NCBI RefSeq assembly: GCF_008370325.1
Contig: NZ_VNIP01000016.1
Coordinates: 38,610-102,609 of the forward strand
Direction of reading: 5' to 3'
Source of the DNA: Martinezella tropici
GTDB lineage: Bacteria > Pseudomonadota > Alphaproteobacteria > Rhizobiales > Rhizobiaceae
DNA: 64,000 bases
Shown here: positions 26,717 to 35,773 of the stretch, piece by piece
Layout: each line of letters begins with the position of its first letter
Position numbering within the stretch: the first letter of the stretch is position 1
The notes under the pieces: generated by a model
What the model saw: the letters and a program-made list of their open reading frames with translations, nothing else
Database searches by the model: none
Told to the model about the DNA's origin: nothing
Program-made: the position numbers and the translations under genes

Positions 26717-28141
26717 ATGCAAAACTCCGATGCCGTTTGGGAAATTGTCGAAAGAAAGCGCGCGGCGTTTTTCGAGTTGAGCGATCGGGTCTGGGAGATC
26801 CCGGAGACGAATTATCTTGAATATCAATCGGCCGAAGAGCATGCCCGCCTGCTCGAAAGCGAGGGTTTTCGCGTCGAGCGCGCCATTGCCGGCTTGCCGA
26901 CAGCCGTCATGGGAGAAGCAGGGGAGGGCGGCCCGGTGATCGCGATCCTTGGCGAGTTCGATGCGCTGCCGGGGTTGAGCCAGGAGGCCGGGATTGCCGA
27001 GGAGCGGCCGCTGGTGGAAGGCGGCAATGGTCATGGCTGCGGTCACAACATGCTCGGTGCCGGATCGATGCTCGCCGCCGCTGCCGTCAAGGATTTCCTC
27101 GCGGAGAACGGTTTGAAGGGGCGGGTGCGCTACTACGGTTGCCCGGCCGAGGAGGGCGGCTCTTCGAAGGGCTTCATGGTTCGAGCCGGTGTTTTCGACG
27201 ATGTCGATATCGCGATTTCCTGGCATCCAGCGGCCTTCGCCGGCGTCAACAATCCCATCTCGCTCGCCTGCAACGAAATCAACTTTCATTTTTCAGGCCG
27301 CGCCTCACATGCCTCCGCCACGCCGCATCTCGGCCGTAGTGCCCTCGATGCCGTGGAGTTGATGAATGTCGGCGTCAACTACATGCGCGAGCACATGCCT
27401 TCGACCGCGCGTATCCACTATGCCATCACCGATGCGGGTGGCGCGGCGCCGAATGTCGTCCAGGCGCGCGCCACGGTGCGCTATCTTGTCCGGGCGAGAA
27501 CCTTGCCGGAACTGCTGTCGCTGGTTGCCCGCGTCAAGAAGGTCGCCGAAGGTGCGGCCCTGATGACCGAGACGAACGTTCGCAGCGAGATCATCAGCGG
27601 CGATGCCAATCTCGTCGGCAATACACCGCTCGAAGAATGTATGTTCTCGCATCTGCAGCGGCTTGGACCTCCAGAGTTCGATGATGCGGACCGGGAAACG
27701 GCCCGCAAGTTTCAGCAGACCTTCAATGCGGAGGATATAGCAGCCTCCTATGGCCGTTTCGCGCTGAAGCCGAGGAAAGACCAGCCGCTTTGCGAGGAGA
27801 TTTTCCCGCTGAACGCCGGCGATGGCACGCTGGTCGGCTCCACCGATGTCGGAACCGTCAGCTGGGTGGTGCCGACCGTGCAGATGCGCGGTGCGACCTA
27901 CGCCATCGGAACGCCCGGTCATTCCTGGCAATTGGTCGCCCAAGGCAAGCTGCCGGTTGCTCACAAGGGAACCGAACATGCCGCTAAGGTGATGGCGAGC
28001 ACGGCAGCCGATCTCATCCGTAATCCCAAGCTGATCGAGGCCGCCAAGGCCGACCATAAGGCGCGCCTTGAAGGGATGCCTTTCGTCAATCCGATCCCGG
28101 ATGACGTCGAGCCGCCGCTGCCGGAGAAGGCCCATGCCTAA
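26717..28141 (+). CDS. M20-family amidohydrolase, AbgB-like
   Basis: A 474-residue cytoplasmic M20 metallohydrolase. Metal ligands are visible in NGHGCGHNMLGAG (residues ~98-110) and GCPAEEGGSSKGFMV (~139-153). A dimerisation domain follows (SGRASHASATPHLGRSALDA). It resembles AbgB, a subunit of p-aminobenzoyl-glutamate hydrolase, and related N-acyl-amino-acid or dipeptide hydrolases. It is first in an operon with an M28-like protein and an amino-acid importer, so it probably releases an amino acid from an imported conjugate. Its stop overlaps the next start by eight bases. Confidence 0.88.
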   Translation: MQNSDAVWEIVERKRAAFFELSDRVWEIPETNYLEYQSAEEHARLLESEGFRVERAIAGLPTAVMGEAGEGGPVIAILGEFDALPGLSQEAGIAEERPLVEGGNGHGCGHNMLGAGSMLAAAAVKDFLAENGLKGRVRYYGCPAEEGGSSKGFMVRAGVFDDVDIAISWHPAAFAGVNNPISLACNEINFHFSGRASHASATPHLGRSALDAVELMNVGVNYMREHMPSTARIHYAITDAGGAAPNVVQARATVRYLVRARTLPELLSLVARVKKVAEGAALMTETNVRSEIISGDANLVGNTPLEECMFSHLQRLGPPEFDDADRETARKFQQTFNAEDIAASYGRFALKPRKDQPLCEEIFPLNAGDGTLVGSTDVGTVSWVVPTVQMRGATYAIGTPGHSWQLVAQGKLPVAHKGTEHAAKVMASTAADLIRNPKLIEAAKADHKARLEGMPFVNPIPDDVEPPLPEKAHA

Positions 28142-29810
28142 CCCGGCTCTGCAGCCCGATCGTGAACGCCTAATGGCGCATATCCGCGAGTTCGCCCGCC
28201 GGGTGAAATTGTCGGGAACGCCGGAGGAACTCCAGAGCTTTTATTATCTTCAAGCTCAGATGGATAGCTACGGGTATCGGACGCAGTTGCTGTCGCATGA
28301 TGCTTTCATAAGCCTACCGGGTGCGGGCAAGGTTGAGATCGAGGGCGAAAGCCTGCGCTGCATTACCCATTCGATGTCGGTTTCGAGCGAAGTAGAAGGC
28401 GTAAGCGGCGACCTCGCCTATGTCGGCGAAGGGACGAAGGCCGATTTTGCCGACAAGGACCTAGCCGGAAAGATCATTCTGGTCGATGGGATCGCGACAG
28501 AGGAAGTTGCCGCACTTGCGAGCGCGGCCGGTGCACTCGGGGAGCTTCATGTCAGCCCGAATGAGCATCTCTACGAAATGTGTGTGTCGCCGGTCTGGGG
28601 CAGTCCGTCGCAATATACGCGCGCCCAACTTCCGAAGACAGTCATCTGCACCATTGCCAGGGATGATGGCAGGTGCCTGCGCGAAAGGCTCGCTCGCGGC
28701 GAAAAGGTGCAAGCAACGCTCATGACAAAGGTCGACACCGGATGGCGCAAGACGCCGCTCCTTGTCGCCGAGCTTCAGCCGGCGGGCGAGGACAAGCCAT
28801 TCGTGTTGTTTTCGGGCCATCACGACACCTGGCATTTCGGCGTCATGGACAATGGCGGCGCCAACGCCACCATGCTGGAAGCGGCGCGTCTGCTTGCCCT
28901 TCACGCCAGCGATTGGCAGCGTGGCCTGCGCGTCTGCTTCTGGTCGGGCCATTCGCACGGCCGCTACTCCGGTTCTGCGTGGTATGCCGACGAATATTTC
29001 GACGAACTCGATCGCCGTTGTGCCGTGCACGTCAACGTCGATTCCACTGGCGGCGAGGGGGCGACCGTCCTTACCAATTCCGGCGTCATCGATGAGTTGA
29101 AACCCCTGGCAGCCGAGGTGATCGAGCGGCTAAGTGGACAAAGGCATGCCGGCAGGCGTCACGGCAGAGCCGCGGATCAATCCTTTTGGGGTGTCGGCAT
29201 CCCTTCCATGTTCGGAAGTCTCAGCCATCAGCCGCCTGGCCCCGTCAAGATGCTGACGGCGCTCGGCTGGTGGTGGCACACGCCGCACGACACGGCGGAA
29301 CATATCGATCCCGACAATCTGAGCCGGGATACGCGGATCGTGCTGGAGATACTTTGGCGCCTGCTGACCTCGCCGATCCTGCCATTGGACTATACTGTTT
29401 ACGCGGATGCCCTTGGCAAGCAGATTGCCCAACTGCAGGCGGAGCTCGCCGGCCGCATTGACATATCCGTTCTTGCAAACGCAATCGACGAGTTGCGCAT
29501 CAATGCGAAAGCCATATCGAAGGTGGGTGACGTATCGGCTGAAAGGGCGGCTCGCATCAATGCCTCGCTGATGCGCGCCGGTCGCCATCTCGTGCCGCTG
29601 AACTATACGAGCGGAGAGCGCTTCCATCATGACTCCGCCCTTCCGCACCCGGCGTGGCCGGCGCTGGAGGGACTGCGAGCGCTGGCGGCGCTACCCATGG
29701 CATCGCCGGAGACAGCTTTCTACGCCGTCCATGCTCGGCAGGTGAAAAATCGCGCCGCCCATGCGCTGAGGGAGGCCAATGCGGCATTGCGCACGGCGCT
29801 GGAGGACTGA
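28134..29810 (+). CDS. M28-like peptidase with altered active site
   Basis: A 558-residue protein. A PA-like insert lies at ~60-190, and an M28 core at ~220-440 holds FSGHHDTWHFGVMDNGGANA (residues ~226-245) and VNVDS (301-305). In active M28 aminopeptidases the segment FWSGEEQG supplies the catalytic and metal-binding Glu pair; here it is FWSGHSHGRYSG (269-280), with His in that position. The late metal His is kept (WWWHTPHDTAEHID). It has no signal peptide. It may be a peptidase variant with unusual chemistry or a non-catalytic partner of the M20 enzyme. ATG 28134 overlaps the upstream gene. Confidence 0.8.
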   Translation: MPNPALQPDRERLMAHIREFARRVKLSGTPEELQSFYYLQAQMDSYGYRTQLLSHDAFISLPGAGKVEIEGESLRCITHSMSVSSEVEGVSGDLAYVGEGTKADFADKDLAGKIILVDGIATEEVAALASAAGALGELHVSPNEHLYEMCVSPVWGSPSQYTRAQLPKTVICTIARDDGRCLRERLARGEKVQATLMTKVDTGWRKTPLLVAELQPAGEDKPFVLFSGHHDTWHFGVMDNGGANATMLEAARLLALHASDWQRGLRVCFWSGHSHGRYSGSAWYADEYFDELDRRCAVHVNVDSTGGEGATVLTNSGVIDELKPLAAEVIERLSGQRHAGRRHGRAADQSFWGVGIPSMFGSLSHQPPGPVKMLTALGWWWHTPHDTAEHIDPDNLSRDTRIVLEILWRLLTSPILPLDYTVYADALGKQIAQLQAELAGRIDISVLANAIDELRINAKAISKVGDVSAERAARINASLMRAGRHLVPLNYTSGERFHHDSALPHPAWPALEGLRALAALPMASPETAFYAVHARQVKNRAAHALREANAALRTALED

Positions 29811-29869
29811 CGCGGTCGTATTCCGGATCAAACAAAGGCCATTTCGTGGCTGAAAAAAGGGAACTGAAA

Positions 29870-30724
29870 ATGAGGAATAGAAACCTATGGGCCGCCGTGT
29901 TCGGCGCCATCGCTTTCCTGGCCCCGCTTGTCGCCGGCGCCAAGGACTGGACGCATGTCAAGGTCGGCATCGAGGGCGCATTTCCGCCCTGGAACCTGAT
30001 GGATTCCAGCGGCAAGCTGGCCGGCTTCGACGTCGACCTCATCAATGACCTCTGCAAGCGCGCCAAGGTCGATTGCGAGCTGATTGCCGGCGAATGGAAT
30101 GCGATGATCCCGAGTCTCAATGCGGGCAAGTTCGATCTGGTGATGACGCTCGGCATCAATGAGAAGCGCAAGCAGGTGGTCGATTTCACGGTACCCTATG
30201 CAAGCGGGGTCGCGAGCTTCCTGCTTGTGAAGGATGGGCCGATTTCTTCGCTTCCGATGACAGGCGAACGACTGAATCTGAACGACAAGGAAAAGGCCGA
30301 CCCTGTGATGGCCGAAATCGGCAAAGCTCTCAAGGGAAAGACAGTCGGAGTGGTCCAATCGACCAGCCAGGAGCAGTTGATCAACGCCTATTTCGGATCC
30401 GATGTCGCCGTGCGCGCCTATAAGAATTCCGGTGAACGAGATCTCGATCTGAAGGCCGGGCGCATCGATGCCGGCTTCGATAGCGGTGTCTATGAAACCT
30501 CCGTGCTCGGCAAGCCCGGCAACGACGATCTGATGATGTCCGGCCCGCTGGTGAAGGGTGCGATGCTGGCAACCGAGGTGGCGCTCGGCATGCGCAAGGG
30601 CGAAACCGATCTGAAGGTCAAATTCGATGACGCCATCAAGCAGGCCGCCAAGGATGGGACGATCAAGCAGCTTTCGGAAAAGTGGAGCAAGATCGACCTC
30701 ACGCCAACCTTCGACGCCAATTGA
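29870..30724 (+). CDS. Amino-acid ABC transporter substrate-binding protein (first copy)
   Basis: A 284-residue periplasmic binding protein of family 3 (SBP_bac_3). A signal peptide (MRNRNLWAAVFGAIAFLAPL) ends near residue 24. The mature start is WTHVKVGIEGAFPPWNLMDS, and GKLAGFDVDLINDLCKRAKV follows as in lysine/arginine/ornithine or octopine/nopaline binders. ATG 29870 has AAGGGA upstream; the long in-frame extension to 29654 overlaps the M28 gene and is rejected. It shares its operon with a second binding protein at 33.1 kb. Confidence 0.9.
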   Translation: MRNRNLWAAVFGAIAFLAPLVAGAKDWTHVKVGIEGAFPPWNLMDSSGKLAGFDVDLINDLCKRAKVDCELIAGEWNAMIPSLNAGKFDLVMTLGINEKRKQVVDFTVPYASGVASFLLVKDGPISSLPMTGERLNLNDKEKADPVMAEIGKALKGKTVGVVQSTSQEQLINAYFGSDVAVRAYKNSGERDLDLKAGRIDAGFDSGVYETSVLGKPGNDDLMMSGPLVKGAMLATEVALGMRKGETDLKVKFDDAIKQAAKDGTIKQLSEKWSKIDLTPTFDAN

Positions 30725-30804
30725 GCGCGCGATTCCCGCGTTACGCTTAGCCGAGGCTAGACAATGTCACTTGCCACAAAACGCCGCTTTCCCGGGGCGG
30801 CACC

Positions 30805-31524
30805 ATGAACCAGCCGGGTTTGTTTGATCTCGCCGGTTTTGGACCGGACGGCTGGGGACATGCGCTTCTGGCCGGAGCATGGATGACCATACTTGTCGCG
30901 GTCGCCGGCTATGCCGTCGGCGCCTGCATCGGAACGCTCGGGGCCTGGGCCAAGATCGCCGGCAACGGTTTTGCTCGCGCCACCGCCGACGCCTATACGA
31001 CGGTGTTGCGCGGCATCCCCGATCTGCTGGTCATCTATCTCTTCTATTTCGGCGGCAGTGCCGTGGTCACGGCGGTCGGTAGGCTTTTCGGCGCGGAAGG
31101 CTTTCTCGGCTTTCCGGGCTTTCTTGCCGGCTCGCTCGCCGTGGGCGTCACATCAGGTGCGCAGTTTACGGAAGTGTTGCGCGGCGGGTTCAAGGCGGTC
31201 CACCCAGGCGAAATCGAGGCTGCCATTGCTTGCGGCATGCCGCGCTGGCTGCGTCTGCGGCGGATCATCGGGCCGCTGACCCTGCGTCATGCGCTTCCAG
31301 GTCTCGGCAATGTCTGGCAGGTCGTCTTGAAGGAGTCGGCGCTGGTATCGATCACCGGCGTCGCTGAACTCCTGCGTCAGGCTCAGGTCGGAGCGGGATC
31401 GACCGGGCTTCCATTCGATTTCTACCTGATCGCCGGTGCGATCTATCTCATGATCTCGACCCTTTCGAGCCTCATCATCCAGCAGGCCGAGCGGCGCCTG
31501 TCGCGCGGCGTGAGGAGGCGTTGA
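30805..31524 (+). CDS. Amino-acid ABC transporter permease, HisQ type
   Basis: A 239-residue polar amino-acid permease with about five membrane segments and the EAA-like loop GEIEAAIACGMPRWLRLRRI. The length and the opening segment match HisQ/OccQ proteins. It overlaps the next permease by one base (TGATG), so the pair is translationally coupled and forms the heterodimeric channel. Confidence 0.9.
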   Translation: MNQPGLFDLAGFGPDGWGHALLAGAWMTILVAVAGYAVGACIGTLGAWAKIAGNGFARATADAYTTVLRGIPDLLVIYLFYFGGSAVVTAVGRLFGAEGFLGFPGFLAGSLAVGVTSGAQFTEVLRGGFKAVHPGEIEAAIACGMPRWLRLRRIIGPLTLRHALPGLGNVWQVVLKESALVSITGVAELLRQAQVGAGSTGLPFDFYLIAGAIYLMISTLSSLIIQQAERRLSRGVRRR

Positions 31525-32264
31525 TGGATTGGCAGTTTCTCCAAGAAACGTTTCTGAGCCTTGTCGCCGCAATCCCGCTGACGATCGAACTTGCCGTGAC
31601 ATCGATCTGCCTCGGCGCGATTCTGGCGCTGCTATTGGCACTTGCCCGCCTTTCCGGCATCGCCGTGCTGGAATGGTTCGCGCGGCTCTATGTCTTTGTC
31701 TTCCGCGGCACCCCTTTATTGGTGCAGATATTTCTCATCTACTACGGCCTCGGCCAGTTTCCGGCCGTAAGGCACAGCATCTTCTGGCCGTTCCTGCGCG
31801 ATCCCTATTGGTGTGCGGTTCTGGCATTGACCTTGAATACCGCGGCCTATGCCAGCGAAATCATTCGCGGCGGCCTGCTCTCGGTGCCACACGGTCAGAT
31901 CGAGGCTGCTCGTGCTTGCGGTATGCATCGCTTTTTGATGTTTCGCCGCATCGTGCTGCCGCTGGCGATCCGCCAGGCCTTGCCTGGCTACGGCAACGAA
32001 ATGATATCGATGGTCAAGGCGACATCGCTTGCCTCGATCATCACGCTGATGGAGGTGACGGGTGTCGCCGCCAAGATCATCTCTGAGACCTATCGGGCAA
32101 TCGAGGTCTTCGTGGTCTCCGGGGCGATTTATCTCGTCATCAATTTCGTGCTGACGCGTCTCATTCAATTCGCCGAATACAGGCTGAGCCCGCATTTGCG
32201 TGCCCCCCTTCCCGTCACCCGAGAGAGTGCGGCGACGGCGACCCCTGCAGGAGAATCACAATGA
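31524..32264 (+). CDS. Amino-acid ABC transporter permease, HisM type
   Basis: A 246-residue permease with five membrane segments and the loop GQIEAARACGMHRFLMFRRI. GAGGAGG lies before ATG 31524. Together with the HisQ-type protein it forms the membrane part of the importer. It overlaps the ATPase gene by four bases (ATGA). Confidence 0.9.
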   Translation: MDWQFLQETFLSLVAAIPLTIELAVTSICLGAILALLLALARLSGIAVLEWFARLYVFVFRGTPLLVQIFLIYYGLGQFPAVRHSIFWPFLRDPYWCAVLALTLNTAAYASEIIRGGLLSVPHGQIEAARACGMHRFLMFRRIVLPLAIRQALPGYGNEMISMVKATSLASIITLMEVTGVAAKIISETYRAIEVFVVSGAIYLVINFVLTRLIQFAEYRLSPHLRAPLPVTRESAATATPAGESQ

Positions 32265-33028
32265 CGGCCATGCCCATCGCACTCAGGGTGCGCGACATGC
32301 ACAAGAGCTTCGGGCCTGTCGAGGTCCTCAAGGGCATTTCCCTCGATGCCTTGGAAGGCGACGTGGTCTCCATTCTCGGCTCGTCCGGCTCGGGAAAGTC
32401 GACCTTCCTGCGCTGCATCAATCTGCTGGAAACACCCGATTCCGGTGAAGTGACCATCGCCGGCGAAACGATCCGCATGCAGCGCAACGCGCGCGGTACA
32501 CAGCGCGCGACCGATGGAAAGCAGGTCGACCGGATCCGCGCCCAGCTCGGAATGGTGTTCCAGAGCTTCAATCTCTGGTCTCACAAGACGATCCTCGAAA
32601 ACCTTATCGAGGCGCCGATCCATGTTCAGCGCCGCTCCCGCGCCGAATGTGTAGACGAGGCCGAGGCCTTGCTCGCCAAGGTCGGCATTGCCGACAAGCG
32701 AGATTTCTATCCCGCCCATCTCTCCGGCGGCCAGCAGCAGCGCGCCGCCATTGCGCGCGCGCTCGCCATGCACCCCAAGGTGATGCTGTTCGATGAGCCG
32801 ACGTCCGCGCTCGATCCCGAGCTTGTCGGCGAAGTGCTACGGGTCATGCGCTCGCTTGCCGAGGAAGGGCGAACCATGCTGGTCGTCACGCATGAGATGG
32901 GGTTCGCGCGCGACGTCTCCAGCCGCGTCATCTTCCTGCACAAAGGCGTCGTCGAGGAGGACGGCAGGCCGCGGGATGTCTTTTCGAACTCGCAGTCGGA
33001 CCGCTTTCGGCAGTTCATCAGTCAATAG
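32261..33028 (+). CDS. Amino-acid ABC transporter ATP-binding protein, HisP type
   Basis: A 255-residue ATPase. Walker A is GSSGSGKST (residues ~40-48), the signature is LSGGQQQRAAIARALA, Walker B is VMLFDEPTSALD and the switch His lies in LVVTHEMGFARD. The sequence matches HisP/OccP ATPases of polar amino-acid and opine importers. It completes the core importer of this operon. Confidence 0.93.
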   Translation: MTAMPIALRVRDMHKSFGPVEVLKGISLDALEGDVVSILGSSGSGKSTFLRCINLLETPDSGEVTIAGETIRMQRNARGTQRATDGKQVDRIRAQLGMVFQSFNLWSHKTILENLIEAPIHVQRRSRAECVDEAEALLAKVGIADKRDFYPAHLSGGQQQRAAIARALAMHPKVMLFDEPTSALDPELVGEVLRVMRSLAEEGRTMLVVTHEMGFARDVSSRVIFLHKGVVEEDGRPRDVFSNSQSDRFRQFISQ

Positions 33029-33063
33029 TTTCAGCAAGCTCAATTAAAAAGGGGAACTCGAGC

Positions 33064-33921
33064 ATGAAATACCTGACCACAATTCTGACGGCGTTCATGA
33101 TGATCGCCACCTTGGCCATTTCGACCGCTGTACGTGCCGACGAGAAGAAATGGACACATGTGACGATCGCGACGGAGGGAGCATTCCGTCCGTGGAATTT
33201 CACCAAGGCCGACGGCAGCCTCGACGGCTACGAAATCGAGCTGATCAAATATTTCTGCGCCCATATGAAGGTCGAATGCACGACCGTAATCCAGCCCTTT
33301 GACGGCATGATCCCGGCGCTGAATGCCGGCAAATTCGATGCGATCATCTCCGGCATGTCGGCGACCGCCAAGCGCGAGGAAGTCATTGCCTTCAGCGATT
33401 CCTACGGCACGACGGGCCAGACCTTCGCGACACTGAAAGACTCCTCGCTTGCCACCCTGCCTTTGAAGGGCGAGGTCTTTTCGCTCGCGACGGACGAAGC
33501 CGGCGCCGCCAAGGCGGTGAAGGAATTGGAGCCGCTACTCAAGGGCAAGACGATCGGCGTGCAGACAGCATCGATCGCCGCGACCTTCCTCGACAAATAT
33601 CTGAAGGGTATTGCCGATATCCGTGAATACAAGACGACCGAACAGCACGATCTCGATCTGAAGGCCGGGCGCCTCGACCTCATTATGGCTTCCATGGCTT
33701 ATCTTTCGACCGCGGCGGCAAAGCCGGGCAATGAGGACATGATCGTCACCGGCCCGCGCTTCCAGGGCGGCATGCTCGGGCGGGGCAGTTCTGTCGGCCT
33801 GCGCAAGGATGACACAGAACTGAAAGCCATGTTCAACGATGCGATCGCCACAGCCAAGGCGGATGGTACGATCGCCAAGCTATCGCAGAAGTGGTTTGGC
33901 TTCGACGTTACGCCGAAGTGA
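33064..33921 (+). CDS. Amino-acid ABC transporter substrate-binding protein (second copy)
   Basis: A 285-residue family 3 binding protein. The signal peptide runs to about residue 26 (ends VRA). The mature start WTHVTIATEGAFRPWNFTKA is clearly related to the first copy at 29.9 kb, but the ligand loops differ (DGYEIELIKYFCAHMKVECT). GGGGAA lies before ATG 33064. Two binding proteins for one membrane channel widen the substrate range, as in the LAO/HisJ pair. It is the last gene of the operon, and a GAAATCC/GGATTTC repeat follows at 33931-33962. Confidence 0.9.
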   Translation: MKYLTTILTAFMMIATLAISTAVRADEKKWTHVTIATEGAFRPWNFTKADGSLDGYEIELIKYFCAHMKVECTTVIQPFDGMIPALNAGKFDAIISGMSATAKREEVIAFSDSYGTTGQTFATLKDSSLATLPLKGEVFSLATDEAGAAKAVKELEPLLKGKTIGVQTASIAATFLDKYLKGIADIREYKTTEQHDLDLKAGRLDLIMASMAYLSTAAAKPGNEDMIVTGPRFQGGMLGRGSSVGLRKDDTELKAMFNDAIATAKADGTIAKLSQKWFGFDVTPK

Positions 33922-34040
33922 AACTCTATTGAAATCCCCGAGCTGGCGCATGGCCGGATTTCATTAAAGTGGAGCGCATCTTGTGCGCTGGCAGGCCACG
34001 ATCGGCTTTTCTTCGGCGACGCTAACCATCGTCTTCGGCC

Positions 34041-34163
34041 GCCTACATCCTCAGTCTGCTGCTGATCCTACTGGCAGCTGGACAGCTCTCCGACAGATGC
34101 GGGCGGAAGCCCGTGCTGCTGCCGGGCCTCGCGGCGGCACTAAAAATGGGCTTCCGGCTCTGA
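34041..34163 (+). pseudogene. Major facilitator superfamily transporter fragment
   Basis: One frame reads AYILSLLLILLAAGQLSDRC and GRKPVLLPGLAAAL, then a stop at 34161. This is the membrane-segment 2/loop/segment 3 region with the MFS signature G-x-L-x-D-R-x-G-R-K. No other part of an MFS protein is present, so this is a short relic. Confidence 0.65.
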
Positions 34164-34215
34164 CCCCTTCAACTGCAACTGGATGCTGAAGAGGAGCGCT
34201 CCGATTCTGTTCCCA

Positions 34216-34671
34216 TCAAGTGCTGAGCTGGCCGTTTCTGCGAAGGTTTCTGCTCGAGGTATCGCGCTCTTCAAAGAGGCGTGCAACCTCTGCCATATTT
34301 TCTGTGCCCCATGAGCAGAGTGGAACCAGCGCTTCAGCCAAGCTGCGGCCCAATGGCGTGAGACTGTAGTCTACCCGTGGCGGAATTTCCTTGTAATCGG
34401 TCCGCTTCACGAGACCGTCTGCCTCGAGCTCCTTAAGCTGCTGTATCAACATTTTATCGCTGACGTCTCGCACTGCCCGCCGAAGCGCGCCGTACCGGGT
34501 GGGGCCGTCTTGAGCCACGAAGTATAAGATCAGCGGTTTCCACTTGCCGGAAATGACGCGCAAAGTCGCATCGAGGCCGCATGTAAAGCCTGGAAGCGTT
34601 GAGGGATTGATCTCGGTTGGCGGCAGGGTTTCCTCTGGCGGCACCGTCGGGCCGACGTGATCGGATGACAT
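34216..34671 (-). CDS. HxlR-family transcriptional regulator
   Basis: A 151-residue regulator with one winged helix-turn-helix (residues ~25-115). LRVISGKWKPLILYFVAQDG and RYGALRRAVRDVSDKMLIQQ are typical HxlR motifs. A single cysteine near residue 29 (FTCGLDATL) is the position used by thiol-sensing members such as YodB. ATG 34671 is preferred over GTG 34680. It is divergent from the SDR gene and probably represses it, responding to quinones or other electrophiles by analogy. Confidence 0.88.
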   Translation of the reverse strand: MSSDHVGPTVPPEETLPPTEINPSTLPGFTCGLDATLRVISGKWKPLILYFVAQDGPTRYGALRRAVRDVSDKMLIQQLKELEADGLVKRTDYKEIPPRVDYSLTPLGRSLAEALVPLCSWGTENMAEVARLFEERDTSSRNLRRNGQLST

Positions 34672-34673
34672 TC

Positions 34674-34697
34674 TATGCACTTACCAAAAGGTGCATA
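34674..34697. promoter_or_regulatory. Inverted repeat, probable HxlR operator
   Basis: TATGCAC (34674-34680) and GTGCATA (34691-34697) are perfect complements with a 10-base spacer. They lie right at the start of the regulator gene and in the promoter region shared with the divergent dehydrogenase. The position fits autoregulation. Confidence 0.5.
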
Positions 34698-34755
34698 CTT
34701 GTCAATAGGGATGTAAGTCGCCAGCTTCGTATGGTCTCAATGAAGGAGCAATCAT

Positions 34756-35490
34756 ATGAGCAGACTGCAAGGTAAGACAGCGGTGGTAACAGGCGGTGGA
34801 AGCGGCATCGGGCTTGGTGCTGCCAGGCGATTTATCGACGAAGGAGCATTCGTATACATCTTTGGCAGAAGGCAGGAGACGCTTGACGCCGCGATCACGC
34901 AATTGGGTTCGTCGGCCCGCGCCGTGCAAGGCTCGGTAACCAATCCACACGACCTCGACCGGCTGTACGAGACGGTGAAAGAGGAACGTGGAAGGCTCGA
35001 CATATTACTTGCCAATGCCGGGACCGGGTCATTCGCGGCTCTTGGAAACATCACGCTCGAACATTACGATCAGACGTTCGACCTGAATGTGAAAGGTCTG
35101 GTGTTTACGGTGCAGAAGGCTCTGCCGCTCATGGGGCAGGGCGCTTCGATCATCTTGACCGGTTCGAGCACGGGTGTGATGGGCACGGCGGCGTTCAGCA
35201 TCTACAGCGCCACGAAGGCAGCGGTTCGCAACCTTGCCCGCAGTTGGGCACTCGACCTTCGCGGCAGCGGTATCCGCGTCAATGTGATGTCACCGGGGCC
35301 GATCACAACAGAACTGGCGCTTGAGGTCCTGGGTGATGAAGGAATGAATGCCATAGGCGCCACGACAGTGCTGGGTCGCATGGGCGACCCGTCCGAGACG
35401 GGCGCGGTGGCTGCATTCTTGGCTTCTTCGGACAGCAGCTTCATGACCGGCGGCGAAGTTTTTGTCGATGGAGGCTTGGCACAAGTCTGA
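34756..35490 (+). CDS. Short-chain dehydrogenase/reductase (SDR)
   Basis: A 244-residue classical SDR. The cofactor motif TGGGSGIGLGAAR lies at residues ~12-24, NAG at about 89, the catalytic Tyr/Lys in YSATKAAVRN (~154-163), and the C-terminal FMTGGEVFVDGG at ~229-240. The Arg residues in the segment FGRRQE favour NADP(H). GAAGGAG lies before ATG 34756. With the divergent HxlR regulator it probably forms a small detoxification unit. The substrate is unknown. Confidence 0.92.
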   Translation: MSRLQGKTAVVTGGGSGIGLGAARRFIDEGAFVYIFGRRQETLDAAITQLGSSARAVQGSVTNPHDLDRLYETVKEERGRLDILLANAGTGSFAALGNITLEHYDQTFDLNVKGLVFTVQKALPLMGQGASIILTGSSTGVMGTAAFSIYSATKAAVRNLARSWALDLRGSGIRVNVMSPGPITTELALEVLGDEGMNAIGATTVLGRMGDPSETGAVAAFLASSDSSFMTGGEVFVDGGLAQV

Positions 35491-35773
35491 CACGCTTTAA
35501 CGCAAAGCGTGAGGGCTTATGATCTGGAACAAGAAGCCCTCACGGCAAGGTTTAGGATTGGCATTCGCAGCCGCTCGTCATGCCCTGTGGCAACCTTTTC
35601 AATGCGCGAGCCCAGGTCGGAGAATCGTATCGACGAGACGCGGGTATTCGTTCAAGAGCATCCACCGTCGATGTGCTGGTGACGCTAACTTGATCATCGC
35701 GGAGGCTACAGACGCGCCATTGCCTCATCTCGGCAGGTCGCCCCACCTAAGTCATTACGACCAAAACGTAAGC

